This document shows, one piece after another, positions 21,729-31,585 of a DNA stretch of 64,000 nucleotides. The DNA comes from Muscardinus avellanarius (taxonomy: Eukaryota; Chordata; Mammalia; Rodentia; Gliridae): assembly GCA_963383645.1 (NCBI GenBank), contig OY726564.1, forward strand, positions 114,881,415 to 114,945,414, in the 5' to 3' direction. Below the pieces are notes generated by a model. It was not told the origin of the DNA and made no database searches. It saw only the letters and a program-made list of their open reading frames with translations. Within the stretch, counting starts at the first letter, position 1. The number at the start of each line of letters is the position of its first letter. A program made the position numbers and the translations under genes.

Positions 21729-23049
21729 GGGAAGGGAAGGGAAGGGAAGGGTCTAATATAGTACTGAGCAAGGCATTGTGCAGGAGCTTGGCAAGTTAGA
21801 GGTGCCTGGCAGAGGCAGGAGGTAGACTTGAAGGTGGTTTATGGCACATCTAAGAGACCTCCACGGCCATGTCTTTGCTGCATGGATTTAACACCCTGGC
21901 TCTTCTGCTCCTAGTAACCGACGCACACGCAAAGGCCGAGTAGACAGGACAGATTTTGAAGGCAATTCCTCTTCCTGATGATTCTTCCTTCCTGTTGCCT
22001 CTTAGCTCCCGCTGAGTCCGACGTTCCCTTGGCAGTTGGACTTTCTGTCGCAGGAACCTCCCTGGTAGCATCGACATCATTTCTATTCTGGCTTCTAAAA
22101 TTACTTCGGAAGAGAGGTGAGGGAGTTTTTCATGTCCCCCTAAAATGCTTTTAAAAATATTTAAGTGTTCATGCTGATGAGTCATGGCCTCACTTGAAAA
22201 ATTAAAGAGGCCAGAATCTAGCTATATAAACACGAGTAAGTGGTGGAATAATTAAGCTAAAATCTTAGGAGAAGAATTCACAGTGCTATTCAAAGTGGGA
22301 AGAGTTTTAGGAAATATAAATGACAATTGTGCTAATACTGCAGAACTCCAAGGGGCGCTATTTGTATTGAATCCTTTGGTGCCTCTGGAGTTGGGTCCTG
22401 AGACTGACATGGTTAAGTGTTGGGGGGGGATTTAGGCGAAATGCTTCTTAAGATTATTTAAAATTCAGTCTTAAGTTTGGAAGTATCTCACAAGGAACAT
22501 GCAGACACATCTATGCACACTCAGGGCTCGTTTGGCTTACAGAGTCTTTAATTTTTTTTTAAATTAAGTTGAGACATGTACAAAATAGGAAATTTTGTGT
22601 AAATAAAAATGGAGATTTTAGAGGCAGCTGAAGACTCTGGCCAGCTGAGCCTGCAGCTCTTTGCTGGTGTTAGGGAGCCGCCGGGTTCTTTGCATGGGGG
22701 TATAGTCTGCAGGCTACCTCAGTTACCCATTCGTGCTATGATTGATTGTTAAGGAGCCCCCGAGGCACCGAGTTTGCTCTGCCGATCAAGTCAAAGTGTG
22801 TCTGTATTTGCTATGCTCTTAAAAGTCATTGAGCCCAAATGAATGGTTTTCTTTCTCTTGCAGGAAGGAAATTTGCTCCGACCAGGTAAGCTGTGTCCCT
22901 GTACAGGGCATGCCAGAGAGCATTCTATGCATGTTCCTCTGTCTGTCAGAAAACAGGGCTTTACTTGGTGTTCTCATGCGTTCCACAGGAGCAGCTGCCA
23001 AAGCCTTGAGTCACAAGGAATCTACCAGATGCCTTCGGACATCATCTAA
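16799..23049 (+). CDS. SELE: E-selectin (CD62E) precursor, complete coding region
   Basis: The coding exons are 16799-16835, 17502-17885, 18472-18579, 19021-19206, 20040-20222, 20329-20517, 20643-20831, 21260-21436, 22006-22116, 22864-22885 and 22989-23049. They total 1647 nt and encode 548 residues. Domains in order are signal peptide, C-type lectin, EGF, five CCP/SCR modules, one transmembrane helix and a ~33-residue tail. E-selectin is an endothelial surface receptor that binds sialyl-Lewis-x glycans on leukocytes and supports rolling. All introns are GT-AG and every junction keeps frame. The human protein has six SCRs and about 610 residues; here one module is missing. The stop lies 15 nt before the last junction, so decay by NMD is not expected. 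Identity is secure from the lectin and EGF exons. Confidence 0.96.
17502..17885 (+). CDS. SELE: SELE exon 3: C-type lectin domain
   Basis: This exon encodes the end of the signal peptide and the whole ~118-residue lectin domain. In mature numbering from the WSY start, the calcium ligands Glu80, Asn82, Glu88, Asn105 and Asp106 are present (motifs GEPNN and MWNDERC). So are glycan-contact residues Tyr48, Glu92, Tyr94, Arg97, Glu107, Lys111 and Lys113. The domain should therefore bind sialyl-Lewis-x normally. The exon is CpG-rich (about 19 CpG in 384 bp), and a 23-bp minisatellite begins 17 bp after the donor. Confidence 0.96.
17903..17994. repeat. 23-bp minisatellite, four units, after SELE exon 3
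   Basis: The unit (GTGGGTCYGCCGTGCACCTTGAC) is repeated four times head to tail. Units 1-2 carry CCG and 3-4 carry CTG. It begins 17 bp after the lectin exon donor and contains two to three CpGs per unit. Confidence 0.95.
18472..18579 (+). CDS. SELE: SELE exon 4: EGF-like domain
   Basis: The 108-bp phase 1-1 exon encodes one EGF module with six cysteines (CSPESC, HGEC, NYTCKC, GLKC). It packs against the lectin domain and affects ligand binding. The acceptor is TGTAG at 18470-18471 and the donor is AAG|GTGAG. Confidence 0.95.
18800..18900 (+). repeat. MIR fragment in SELE intron 4 (likely)
   Basis: TCTCAGAATTCTCACTGTAGCATGAAGATAATAACAG resembles the MIR core. Confidence 0.5.
19021..19206 (+). 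CDS. SELE: SELE exon 5: SCR/CCP module 1
   Basis: This 62-codon sushi module starts [17 protein letters not shown] and ends [10 protein letters not shown]. It has the six-cysteine selectin SCR pattern and an N-glycosylation sequon at NFS/NSS. The acceptor is a strong polypyrimidine tract ending at 19020. Confidence 0.94.
19773..19858 (+). repeat. Monomeric ID-type SINE in SELE intron 5
   Basis: It carries a tRNA-derived A box-like TATAGCTCAGTGGTAGGCG and B box-like GGGTTTCATCC, and ends in poly(A). It lacks the B1-like head. Confidence 0.8.
20040..20222 (+). CDS. SELE: SELE exon 6: SCR/CCP module 2
   Basis: This 61-codon sushi module starts [16 protein letters not shown] and contains an NTT sequon (PWNTTCTF) and the closing [10 protein letters not shown]. 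It corresponds to human SCR2. Confidence 0.94.
20329..20517 (+). CDS. SELE: SELE exon 7: SCR/CCP module 3
   Basis: This 63-codon sushi module starts [16 protein letters not shown] and ends [10 protein letters not shown]. It corresponds to human SCR3, sharing the [10 protein letters not shown] core. The intron before it is only 106 bp and the one after 125 bp. Confidence 0.94.
20643..20831 (+). CDS. SELE: SELE exon 8: SCR/CCP module 4 (hybrid-looking)
   Basis: This 63-codon sushi module has a first part ([22 protein letters not shown]) that resembles human SCR4. The rest ([29 protein letters not shown]) resembles human SCR5. The gene has five SCR exons rather than six, so this exon may be the product of a fusion between two ancestral SCR exons. 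The module is complete, with all cysteines present. The human comparison is from memory. Confidence 0.93.
20965..21187 (-). repeat. (TG)n plus antisense SINE in SELE intron 8
   Basis: A TG tract (20965-21007) runs into an antisense SINE ending GAGCCACCATGCCTGG. The element lies about 70 bp before exon 9. Confidence 0.85.
21260..21436 (+). CDS. SELE: SELE exon 9: last SCR/CCP module
   Basis: This 59-codon sushi module starts [17 protein letters not shown] and ends [10 protein letters not shown]. It matches human SCR6, the membrane-proximal module. It carries NVS and NGS sequons. Confidence 0.94.
21672..21724. repeat. (GA)n microsatellite in SELE intron 9
   Basis: About 26 GA dinucleotides, followed by (GGGAA)n at 21725-21750. 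Confidence 0.95.
22006..22116 (+). CDS. SELE: SELE exon 10: transmembrane segment
   Basis: This exon encodes a short stalk (PAESDVPL), a single hydrophobic helix of about 22 residues ([10 protein letters not shown] through FWLL) and a basic stop-transfer (KLLRKR). It has the expected phase 1-1. Confidence 0.93.
22864..22885 (+). CDS. SELE: SELE exon 11: 22-bp cytoplasmic microexon
   Basis: This tiny exon encodes GRKFAPT plus two bases of an Arg codon. The acceptor is CTTGCAG and the donor is CCAG|GTAAG. It matches the small cytoplasmic exon of other E-selectin genes (RKAKKFVPAS region). Confidence 0.9.
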
Positions 23050-23064
23050 GTGCAGAAGAACCAG
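22989..23064 (+). CDS. SELE: SELE exon 12: end of cytoplasmic tail and stop
   Basis: The exon encodes [20 protein letters not shown] and a TAA stop at 23047-23049, then 15 nt of 3'UTR up to a donor at 23065. The conserved SSCQSLES core is intact. The distal tail lacks the second tyrosine of the human tail (SYIL there, SDII here). Confidence 0.92.
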
Positions 23065-23249
23065 GTATGGCTTGAGAATGACACGCAAACGCCAGAGTGT
23101 GCGTCCCCTCCACCCGCTGAGTCTCTCCTGATCCCCTTTCCACACTGCCGTTTTCCAAGAGTTTCTGGAAAGTTCTTTCATTTTTTTGTTCTATAGGAGA
23201 AAAAAAAACTGGCTTTTTTTGAGCTATTTCATTTATAAAAGATAATAGT

Positions 23250-23465
23250 GATGCGAGCTGACCCTTGTGCAGCACTTACTATACCCTAACACTGTTCTAA
23301 GGAGGGAATTCCCTGAGATAGAGGTGATTACCTGAAGAAAGAGAGACACAGAGAAGTTAAGTGACTTGTCCCAAGTCTCAGCACTCCTAGGCGGTATCTC
23401 CAGGATTCGAACCCAGGCAGTCTGGTGCTAGAATCTGCATTCTTAAACATCTGCTCTGCTTTCTG
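23250..23465 (+). repeat. MIR SINE in SELE intron 12
   Basis: TTAAGTGACTTGTCCCAAG, GGATTCGAACCCAGGCAGTC and CATTCTTAAACATCTGCTCTG match the MIR consensus pattern well. Confidence 0.72.
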
Positions 23466-23494
23466 AGAAATTGGAGGGGTCATGTGAAGTCCCT

Positions 23495-23830
23495 TCAAAT
23501 AAGTTTTTCTAAATTTATAGGCAATTTTAGGTTTATAGAAAAAAATGGAGCAGATAGTTTAGAATTCCAGTGTATTCCCTGCCCCGTTCTCAGTTTCCCC
23601 TCTTATTAACTTCTTGCATTAGCACGGTCTTTCTTTGCAAAGGCAGGCCAGTACAGACGCGTCAGGATTAATTAAAGCCCACAGGTTACATCAGGGCTCA
23701 CTCTGTGCTGTCCATTCTGTAGGTCTGGACAGATGCACAATGGCGAGACCCACCATGACGGTGACATCGAGAATAGGCTCCTCTCCTGACCCAAGGGCAC
23801 TTGCTCTTGTCATTTGGTCCACCCCAGTGA
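23495..23830 (-). repeat. Old L1 3'UTR fragment, antisense, SELE intron 12 (likely)
   Basis: TTTTAGGTTTATAGAAAAAAATGGAGCAG and GGGCTCACTCTGTGCTGTCC resemble antisense old L1 3' sequence. Confidence 0.6.
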
Positions 23831-24516
23831 GAGCACACGTGACTCTGTGCTAGGAGGTGCATTTATTTGTCGCTAGCAGTATGCAGAATATTGCGATGAC
23901 ACACACATCTGCTTGTATTTGCAGGAACCCGGTGCCTCCAGGAAGCTGGAGGGACAGACGGCAGAGACTGAGAGCCGAGCAGCACCAGGCCTCCCCTGCC
24001 TGCTCTACTCACCGCCCCGACAGCTGTGACTGTGACTCTAATGGAGCAAAACGCAGAGGGCAAGACCAGCCCGACACCAAGAAGACTCCATCCTCTCTCT
24101 CCTTGCTTTAGGATCAAGAAAGCTCTGGCCACTATTGAGGAGGACATTGTCTTCAGAGCAAAGACGACGAGACCAGGGCTCTTGGATCTCAGGATGGCTC
24201 TTCTGGCTCTTCCTTGCTGGCTGGTAGCTCAGGCGAAAATCATATGCTGTGGCTTCCTATCTCTTTGGCCCCTCACAGAGGGGCAACTACTTATTGTAAT
24301 AGTTGCTCTCAAGAGGATAGAGAATAATTATCAGGAGTTTGCTGGAAACAAATTCTCCCAAGGTATTTCACTTCTAAGTTGAAAAAAGTGACAAATTTTT
24401 AAATGCTACAGGTGACTGCAGGGAAGTTCACTGTGCAAGGTGCGAATTCTGCTGAGTGCTCTGTGCAAGGGTGTCCAAGCACAGGCAGAATCACTTTTAT
24501 CCCCATGGGATTCGAT

Positions 24517-24717
24517 TTTTTTTTTTTTTTGGTAATACTGGGGATGGAACCCAGGGGCATTCTACCTCCGAGCTACACCCCCAGCCCTATTTTTTATTCT
24601 TTATTATTTTGAAACAGGGTCTCACTAAATTGCAACAGGCTTCACTAAGTAGCTGAGGCTGTCCACAAACCATGGTCCTCCTGTCTCAGCCTCCCAAAAG
24701 CTGTGATTACAAGTGTG
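24517..24717 (-). repeat. SINE inserted in the SELE 3'UTR
   Basis: An antisense SINE (poly-T, GGTAATACTGGGGATGGAACC through AGCTGTGATTACAAGTGTG) lies between near-identical 10-bp copies of GGGATTC(G/A)AT (24507-24516 and 24718-24727). It therefore interrupts an otherwise collinear 3'UTR. Confidence 0.9.
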
Positions 24718-25056
24718 GGGATTCAATGCTTTTGAAAGTGTTTTTGGAGACTGTGGTTTATTTTTACTTACATTAAATATAGCATAGTCTTCCACAATTC
24801 TTGATTCACCATGGGGGCTTAAGGGACTTTAAAAATTTGTAAATGTTGTGGATTATGTTAAGGTAAAAGTTGCTTATCCTAAATCATCACCTTTTTGTTT
24901 ATTAACAAATTTTAATGTTACGTCGGCAGGAAGTTTATTTCAGAGAAGGATAAAGGTGAATTAGCATGAAGTTCTGAGTGTTGTACTACAGCTCTTTTTA
25001 AAACATGGTACTATCAAGAGAATAAAACCTGAATGGGGGGGTTGCATAGTGTTAGC

Positions 25057-25100
<44 letters not shown>
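25057..25100. repeat. (ATAG)n microsatellite in SELE 3'UTR
   Basis: About 11 GATA units within the transcribed 3'UTR. Confidence 0.95.
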
Positions 25101-25797
25101 GTGGTATCCTACCAGTATGCAACTCCTCCGTTCAGGTTTAAGATTGTGAATCAATCCATGATCAGAACTCACATGTGAAGGATCCAGCTGGCGGCTTTTG
25201 CAGAGGGGGATGTTTACCTAGGGAAGGTCCCCTAGTTGTTATATGTTAGAATGTTCAGGAGGGAAAGAGGCTTGTGTGAGCAGCTGCTTGGGTTTATTTA
25301 TAAGCGCAGCTTAAAATTCCTAGGGAATTTCCAATTATCCCTGATGGTGAGAAATTCTTGTTCAGTGAGCACCAAAGCTATGAATGTCACGATCTGCCAC
25401 ATTTGGACTAAGTTCAAATATTGGAAAAGGAAAGCTCAGGGAAGCGCTGGCTGAGCTAGGCAATGATAGAAGCAAAGCCATGGACAGTGAGGTGTGAAGA
25501 GCGAGGCCTCAGGGGCAGGAGAACTGGGGCAGGGAGGGAGAGCGGGAGGGAAACTGTGAGCCATTAGATAGGAAATGAATTATTATTATCCCTAGAATCG
25601 CTCAGAGGCTGTAAATATTTATGTATATATATTGCATTAGAAGTAACTGCACAGAATTCAAATGTGGTCTGTATTTTTAGTTTTCTACAGTATTTTAAAT
25701 TATGGTTTAAAATATTTTACAGTTTTTAAGTATGTATTTATTTAAGCTTATGTTGAACTTACTGTACTTGACATGGCACTATACTATAAAGTTTGAC

Positions 25798-25803
25798 AAT
25801 AAA
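25798..25803 (+). terminator. SELE polyadenylation signal AATAAA
   Basis: A canonical hexamer in the context GACAATAAATGTTCTT, followed by T/GT-rich sequence (TTATATTTATCTCTGTGTGT). Cleavage is expected near 25815-25822. Confidence 0.88.
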
Positions 25804-25908
25804 TGTTCTTATATTTATCTCTGTGTGTAGGCTCTATCTTAAAATTTCTTAATGGCATGTAGGTAAAAAATAAAATAAAACACCCCATTTAAAAATGTAC
25901 AAAATCAC

Positions 25909-26267
25909 TGGGTGTGGTGGCACACGCTTGTTATCCCTGCGCTTGGGTGGCGGAGACAGGAGGATCGCGCAGAAGACCCTGTTTCCAAAAAAAATATAAA
26001 ATAGGTCTGGGAGTGTAGCCCTGGAGGTAGAAGGCCCCTGGGTTCCATCCCCAGTACCACCAAAATAAATAAATAAATAAAGTACAAAATCACCAGACAT
26101 GGTGGCACATGTCTGTAATCCTGCTACTTGGGAGGCTGAGACAGGAGGATCACAGATTCGAAGCCAGCTTTAACTACTTAGTAAGACCTTGTTTCAAAAT
26201 TAAATAGGGTTGAGAGTTTAACTTGGATGTAAAGTGCACCTGGGTTCAATTCCCAATACTATACACA

Positions 26268-26316
<49 letters not shown>

Positions 26317-26400
26317 AATAAAATAGAAGTGGGGCGTAGCTCAGAGGAAGAGCACCCCTGGGTTCAATACTCAGCAACACTCACACACACACACACACAC
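25909..26400 (+). repeat. Three successive SINEs with (CA)n
   Basis: The first SINE (25909-26075) lacks its middle. The second (26091-26270) begins beside a repeated GTACAAAATCAC. Then come (CA)n (26272-26314) and an ID-like half (26324-26400). They lie 90 bp downstream of the SELE poly(A) site. Confidence 0.85.
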
Positions 26401-26404
26401 CTCA

Positions 26405-26605
26405 AATAAATAAATACAAAAATATTCAAGATCCTGTATCCATCACCACTGTCTCACACTGTAATATTTCTACTAGCCCAAAAAGCAACCCTGTGCCCAT
26501 TCACAGTTACTACCCACTCTCGGCTCCCCCTGCTCCCGGAAGCTACTGTTCTATTTGGGTGCCCGTGGATTTGCCTATTCTGGGAATTTCACATAAATAG
26601 CATGT
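26405..26605 (-). repeat. Old L1 3'UTR fragment, antisense (likely)
   Basis: GGATTTGCCTATTCTGGGAATTTCACATAAATAG resembles the antisense 3' end of old mammalian L1 elements. Confidence 0.65.
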
Positions 26606-27960
26606 CACTTGAAAGGGCTTGGCCTTCTCCCATGTGCCCTGGGACGCAGGGCGAGTTAGCCGTATCCGTAGAAAGCTCCTTTCTGAAACGCCATACGGGA
26701 CTGCTGCTCCTTGGGGTGCTGGTCCCACAAGGCACCAAGCCAGCCTGTGCTGCAACATGCCTGCTTCTGCAGCCTGGCCTAGAAAACCCCTCTCTGCGTG
26801 TGGACAGGCACAGAACTGAGGGTACCGGGGGAAGAGTGTGTGTTACACTTACCCAACACCTATGGACAAAATGACCCAAGGGAAAGGACACCGCGGGCAG
26901 AGACGCCGTCTGCCCAGCCTGCTACCACTCAGCTCTCCTCTGAGCAGTCGCTGGCCTCTGGGATGCTATCCCGGATAAATCCTGCCATCTCTGGGCACAT
27001 TCTCGGGCCTTTCTGCAACCTGCCCCACCGCCCTGGCACAAATGGGCTGCAGGTGTGACAGCAGCTCACGACCCCGAGGGGTTTTGCTGGTCCATCTACC
27101 ATTCATTCACTTAGCTGACATTTGCTGATCGCTAGACCTTACTCTTCTATAGCACATTTATACTCTGAAAGCCCTGGCCACTGATATTTAAAACTGCGAG
27201 GTGAGTGACAACAGTGTGCTTTAACCCAAGAGCTGAACTTGAGAAGAATACAATCTGAGACAACAGAAATGAGAGACGGCCAGGGCTCAGTCACGTGGGC
27301 TCTTGCAGGGCAATGCAGGGACTGGGCTCTTGCTCAGAGAGGGCTGGGAAGCCACTGGGGGGATTTGGGCAGAGGCTGGCATGGCCTGACCTGTGATATC
27401 TTCTGTCCTTTTCCCAGCCTGGCCTCCCTTGCCAGTGTCCCTTCTCATCCTTCCTTGCTGTGTCCCACACGGGTGAACCCTGGACCCTGCAGTATTCCAT
27501 CCCTGGTGGGCTGGTTTCCAGCTGGTGTGAGCAAAGGATGTCAGAGAGCCAGAGGAGATGAGCAAGGGCACTTCTTCCCTGCTCACTCCTGTTTGTTTGG
27601 GTGCTCAGGCCCTGGAAGTGCCTGGCTCCTCCTTCCACCATGGCTCCTCATCAGGCTCTGATAACATTGTTTTTACCCCTGACTTTCCATCCAGAACAGG
27701 GACAGCATGAGGAAAGGGCTGGTTTCTGAATGCTTTTGTTTCTCGTTTGTCCTTTTAACCTCACTCAGTCTTCATGGGGTCTTCCATTCAAGGCTCTTCA
27801 TCAGCAAATAATTCATCCATCTGGGGAAAATCTGTTTCTTGTTTGGCTCCTGAATGGTATACATTGAATTGAACCACTTAAGGTTTGCTGAAAACAGGTC
27901 GTAGAGGAAACATAAAAAGACAGAATACAGATTGGAAGCTTTTGCAATAATGTAAGTGAC
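26606..27960. other. SELE-SELL intergenic unique sequence
   Basis: No gene supported. Overlapping open frames on both strands at 26589-26891 and 27239-27661 reflect GC-rich DNA without recognisable domains. Confidence 0.5.
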
Positions 27961-28245
27961 AGATGATCAATGGTAATTATGATGGTAATAATGGTGATGG
28001 TGATGATGATGGTTATGGTTGATGATGATGGTGATGGTGATGATGATGGTTATGGTTGATGATGATGGTGATGGTGATGGTGGTTATGGTTATGGTGATG
28101 GTGATGGTGGTTGATGATGCTAATAGTGATGATGCTGATGGTGGTGATGCTGATGGTGGTGATGATGCTGATGGTGATGATGGTTATGGTGATGATGGTT
28201 ATGGTGATGATGATGGTGATGGTGATGATGATGGTTTGAATGCAG
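27961..28245. repeat. (GATGGT)n-like degenerate minisatellite
   Basis: About 280 bp built from GATGGT, GATGAT and GGTTAT units, with longer-period repeats such as GATGATGATGGTTATGGTT repeated. Confidence 0.93.
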
Positions 28246-28289
28246 AGTGAAAGTGACTGAATGCCACAGAGGTTTTAAAGATAAGGTTG

Positions 28290-28710
28290 AGCTGGACGTG
28301 GTGGTACACACTTGTAATCCCCGCACTTGGGAGGTGGAGACAGAAGAAGGATCACACAGGTTCGAAGCCAGCCGCTCTGGCTTAAGAAACCCTGTTTCCA
28401 ATTTTTTTTTTTTTGGTGGTACTGGGGTTCCTGGAAGCCCTTCTACCTCTGTGCTACACTCCCAGACCTATTTTTACATTTTTTATTTGGAAACAGGGTC
28501 TCCTAAGCCAGCACGTGCAGCTGGCTTCGAACCTGCGCGGTCCTCCTGTCTCTGCCTCCCAAGCGTGGGGATTACCAGTGTGCGCCACCACGCCTGGCCG
28601 GCCCTGTTTCCAAATTTTAAAAAAGTATAAAAATAGGTACTGGGAGTTTAGCCAGGAGGTAGAAGGGTTTCCAGGAACCCCAGTACCACCAAAAAAAAAA
28701 AAAAAAAAAA
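28290..28710 (+). repeat. SINE interrupted by an antisense SINE
   Basis: The outer + strand SINE is split after CCCTGTTTCCAA by an antisense SINE (28404-28600). The outer copy resumes with a duplicated CCCTGTTTCCAA (28603-28614) and ends in poly(A). The arms form an inverted repeat able to fold. Confidence 0.9.
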
Positions 28711-29745
28711 AAAAGTTGACAATCTTCCTGACACACTGGATAGGAAATGTGAGAAAAAAGAGAAGTCTCAGTGAACTCGACCATTTTTTCCTAAGTAGCT
28801 GGATGGATGGAGTTATGAAGAGAAGAAATTCCCATGTAAAATTGAGAGGCTCATTATACAACTCAGTGTAGCTGTGAGTAGTGTTCAGCTGCAAGGGAAT
28901 GCTCCTGGCTGAAAAATATATATTGTATAACATGTATATATATGTACATGAGTCATTAGCATGCAGATAATATTCAAAGTTCAGTGGCTAGAGAGGATTA
29001 CTGAGTCTGTGAGGGTATAGAAAGAAAAGAGAAGCCATGATCCTGGGAATACTCCAGAGGCTTGGAGGTTGTGGAGTGGAGGGAAATCTGCCCAGGAAGC
29101 AGGGAAGGAACAGCCGATGAAGCAGAGGAAGGCCCAGAGTTTCCTGGTCAGCTGTGGCTGGGGACTTGGCTGCTGGCATTAGTCTGGAGCAGGTCCTGGG
29201 AAGCACAGTCTTGGGGACTCTGTGTCTTGGTCTTGGGGACTCTCTTGGCTAAAGCCTGGCTGGGTAAGTTCACGAGCGGTTGGAGGTGAGGCAGTTCTTC
29301 CTGGGTGTAGAAGGATACTGGCACTTTTATGGGTCTCCTGGTTCCCAGTGTGTCGTCTCTTCAGCAAGTCCTCCAAGTCCTGCTGGAAGTTGGGTTTAGT
29401 TATCTGCACACCAGGTTGAGAACCATCTGATCTCAGTGCAGAGCTCCAGCTCTGTCTCTTACCAGGGACGCTACTCAGGCAACTTCCCAGCTTCTCTGGG
29501 AAGCTTCCAGATGGGAATAATGAGTTCCTACAGCCATGATAAAGAACAAGGCAATTGATAGGGTCTGCCCAGTTCCTTGGTTCTTATTGTTGCTACTGTT
29601 TTTATCTTTTTTAAGATAGAAATCAGATTATTTCAGTGACTTTTCTTTTGGGTGTCTTCCATTGGTCACTCCTCAATTTACAGGCAGTTTTATGTATACT
29701 TAAAAAAGTAAGCTACTTGTAGGTTTCCAAAAGCTAAAGCTCCTG
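28711..29745. other. Intergenic unique sequence
   Basis: No gene or clear repeat recognised. Confidence 0.5.
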
Positions 29746-29746
29746 A

Positions 29747-29816
<70 letters not shown>

Positions 29817-30005
29817 AGATTGAACAAAGGGACATTCTTCTACCTCCAGAGCTAAACCCCCAGCCCTTTTAATTTTTTATTGTGAATCAGAGTCTCACTG
29901 ATCTGCTGAGGGTCTGGCTAAGTTTCTGAGAATGGCTTCAAACCTGTGACCCTCCATTCTCAGCCTCAGAAATGTAAGGATAACAGATATATGCTACCAT
30001 GCTGG
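29746..30005 (-). repeat. (TC)n plus antisense SINE
   Basis: About 34 TC units (29748-29814) lead into an antisense SINE (GGAGATTGAACAAAGGGACATTC onward). Confidence 0.88.
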
Positions 30006-30239
30006 CCCTTAGGCTTTCTCCCGGGTTAACCTTAGGAAAGCCACGACCAAGATCTTCCACTAGGGGGCGAGCAAGGACAGAGGGAGAAGAAGGACCAGAC
30101 ATCCCTCAAGCTGCCCAGGTAGCTCTGCTGAAGTTTAACTGTCAGCATAAATCTGTCCAAAATATGGTTTGGGGCTGCAGTATTACCAGAGCCATCACTG
30201 AGGGCACTCAGGAATTAGCCTCGTTTAAAAGGAGAGAAT

Positions 30240-31585
30240 AAATGGGCTTCCTAGTCATTTACAAAATATTCCACCCAACAACAGTTGAATTCACATTCTT
30301 CGCAGCTGCTTATGGAACCTTCACCAAACTGGACCATATTCTAGGCCACAAAGCAAATTGTAACAAATTTAAAATGGACATAATACTTTGCATCTTTTCA
30401 GATTAGGATGGGATGAAATTAGATATCAGCAGAGAAGATCCCTAAATTACATAAATTTACATAAGTATATAGATTACAAAATATATGCATATTTAATCCA
30501 CCTTTGAATGAGGAATGAGTCATTGGAGAAATAAGGGAAGAAATTTAAAAAGTCCTAAAATCAAATTAAAATAGAGACACAACTTTCTGAAATTTCTGAG
30601 ACACTGTAAAAGAGGCCTTAGGAGAAAAATTTAAAGTACTGAATGCCCACATTAAAAAAAGAAGACACCCTGCATAGAAATTAACTCAAGATGGATTTAA
30701 GACCTGGAAGTTAGACCAGAGTCTATGAAGCTGTCAGAGGAAGGCATAGGTTCAACACCTCAACACATAGGCACAGATAGAAACTTCCTCAACAAGATCC
30801 CCAAAGCTTGGGAAATTAAGACAAGAATTAATAAGTGGGGTGGCATCAGACTAAAAAGTTCCTGTTCACCAAAGAAAATCATCAAGAGTCTAAAGAGAAA
30901 GAAAGACTATAGAATGGGAGGCGATCTTTACCAGCTATCTCTCTGACAGAGGTCTAATATCTAGAATATACAAAAAACTTAAAAACTTTACACTAGGAAA
31001 ACAAATAACCCAATCACGAAATGCGCAACTGAATTAAATAGACATTTCACAAAAGAGATAAAATACATGAAAAAATATTCAACATCATTAGCAATCAGGG
31101 AAATTCAAATCAAAACTACACTGAAATTCCATCTAACCCCAATCAGAATGGCAATTACAAAGAAGTCAAATAACAATAAATGTTGGTAAGACTGTGGTAA
31201 ATAGACATTCTTTTATGTTGTTGATGGGATTGTGAACTGGTCCAGCCACTATGATGATCAGTGTGGAGATTCCTTAGAAACTGGGAATGGAGCCACCCTA
31301 TGATCTGGCCATACCACTACTGGGTATCTTTCCAAAGGGGAAACCAGAGAACTACCGTAATATATGCATATCCATGTTCATAGCAGCACAATTCACAATA
31401 GCCAACAGATGAATGGATTACAAAATTATGGGAAATAGACACAATGGAATTCTACTCAGAAATAAAGAAAAAATTACATTATTTGCAAGAAAATGGAAGG
31501 ACCTGGAGAACATTATGTTAAGTGAGATTAGCCAATCACAGAGAGTGAAGCGTCATATGTTTTCTTTAATATGTACAGGATAGGG
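30240..31585 (+). mobile_element. L1 ORF2 fragment, degraded
   Basis: Translations include FTFFAAAYGTFTKLDHILGH (endonuclease region) near 30290. Later come the C-terminal ORF2 blocks, including MKLSEEGIGSTP and a KWGGIRLKSSC-like stretch (30725-30946), with stops and gaps. It ends at AGTGAGATTAGCCAATCACAG with no 3'UTR. Confidence 0.8.

Larger units (their letters stand above)
23925..25820 (+). other. SELE exon 13 (3'UTR) with polyadenylation signal
   Basis: The acceptor (TTTGCAG at 23924) starts a 3'UTR of about 1.9 kb that resembles the human SELE 3'UTR as I remember it. It ends after AATAAA at 25798-25803. The last 250 bp hold several AUUUA pentamers (near 25617 and 25735-25745), typical AU-rich instability elements for an inducible mRNA. 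A SINE (24517-24717) and an (ATAG)n tract (25057-25100) sit inside it. Confidence 0.85.
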
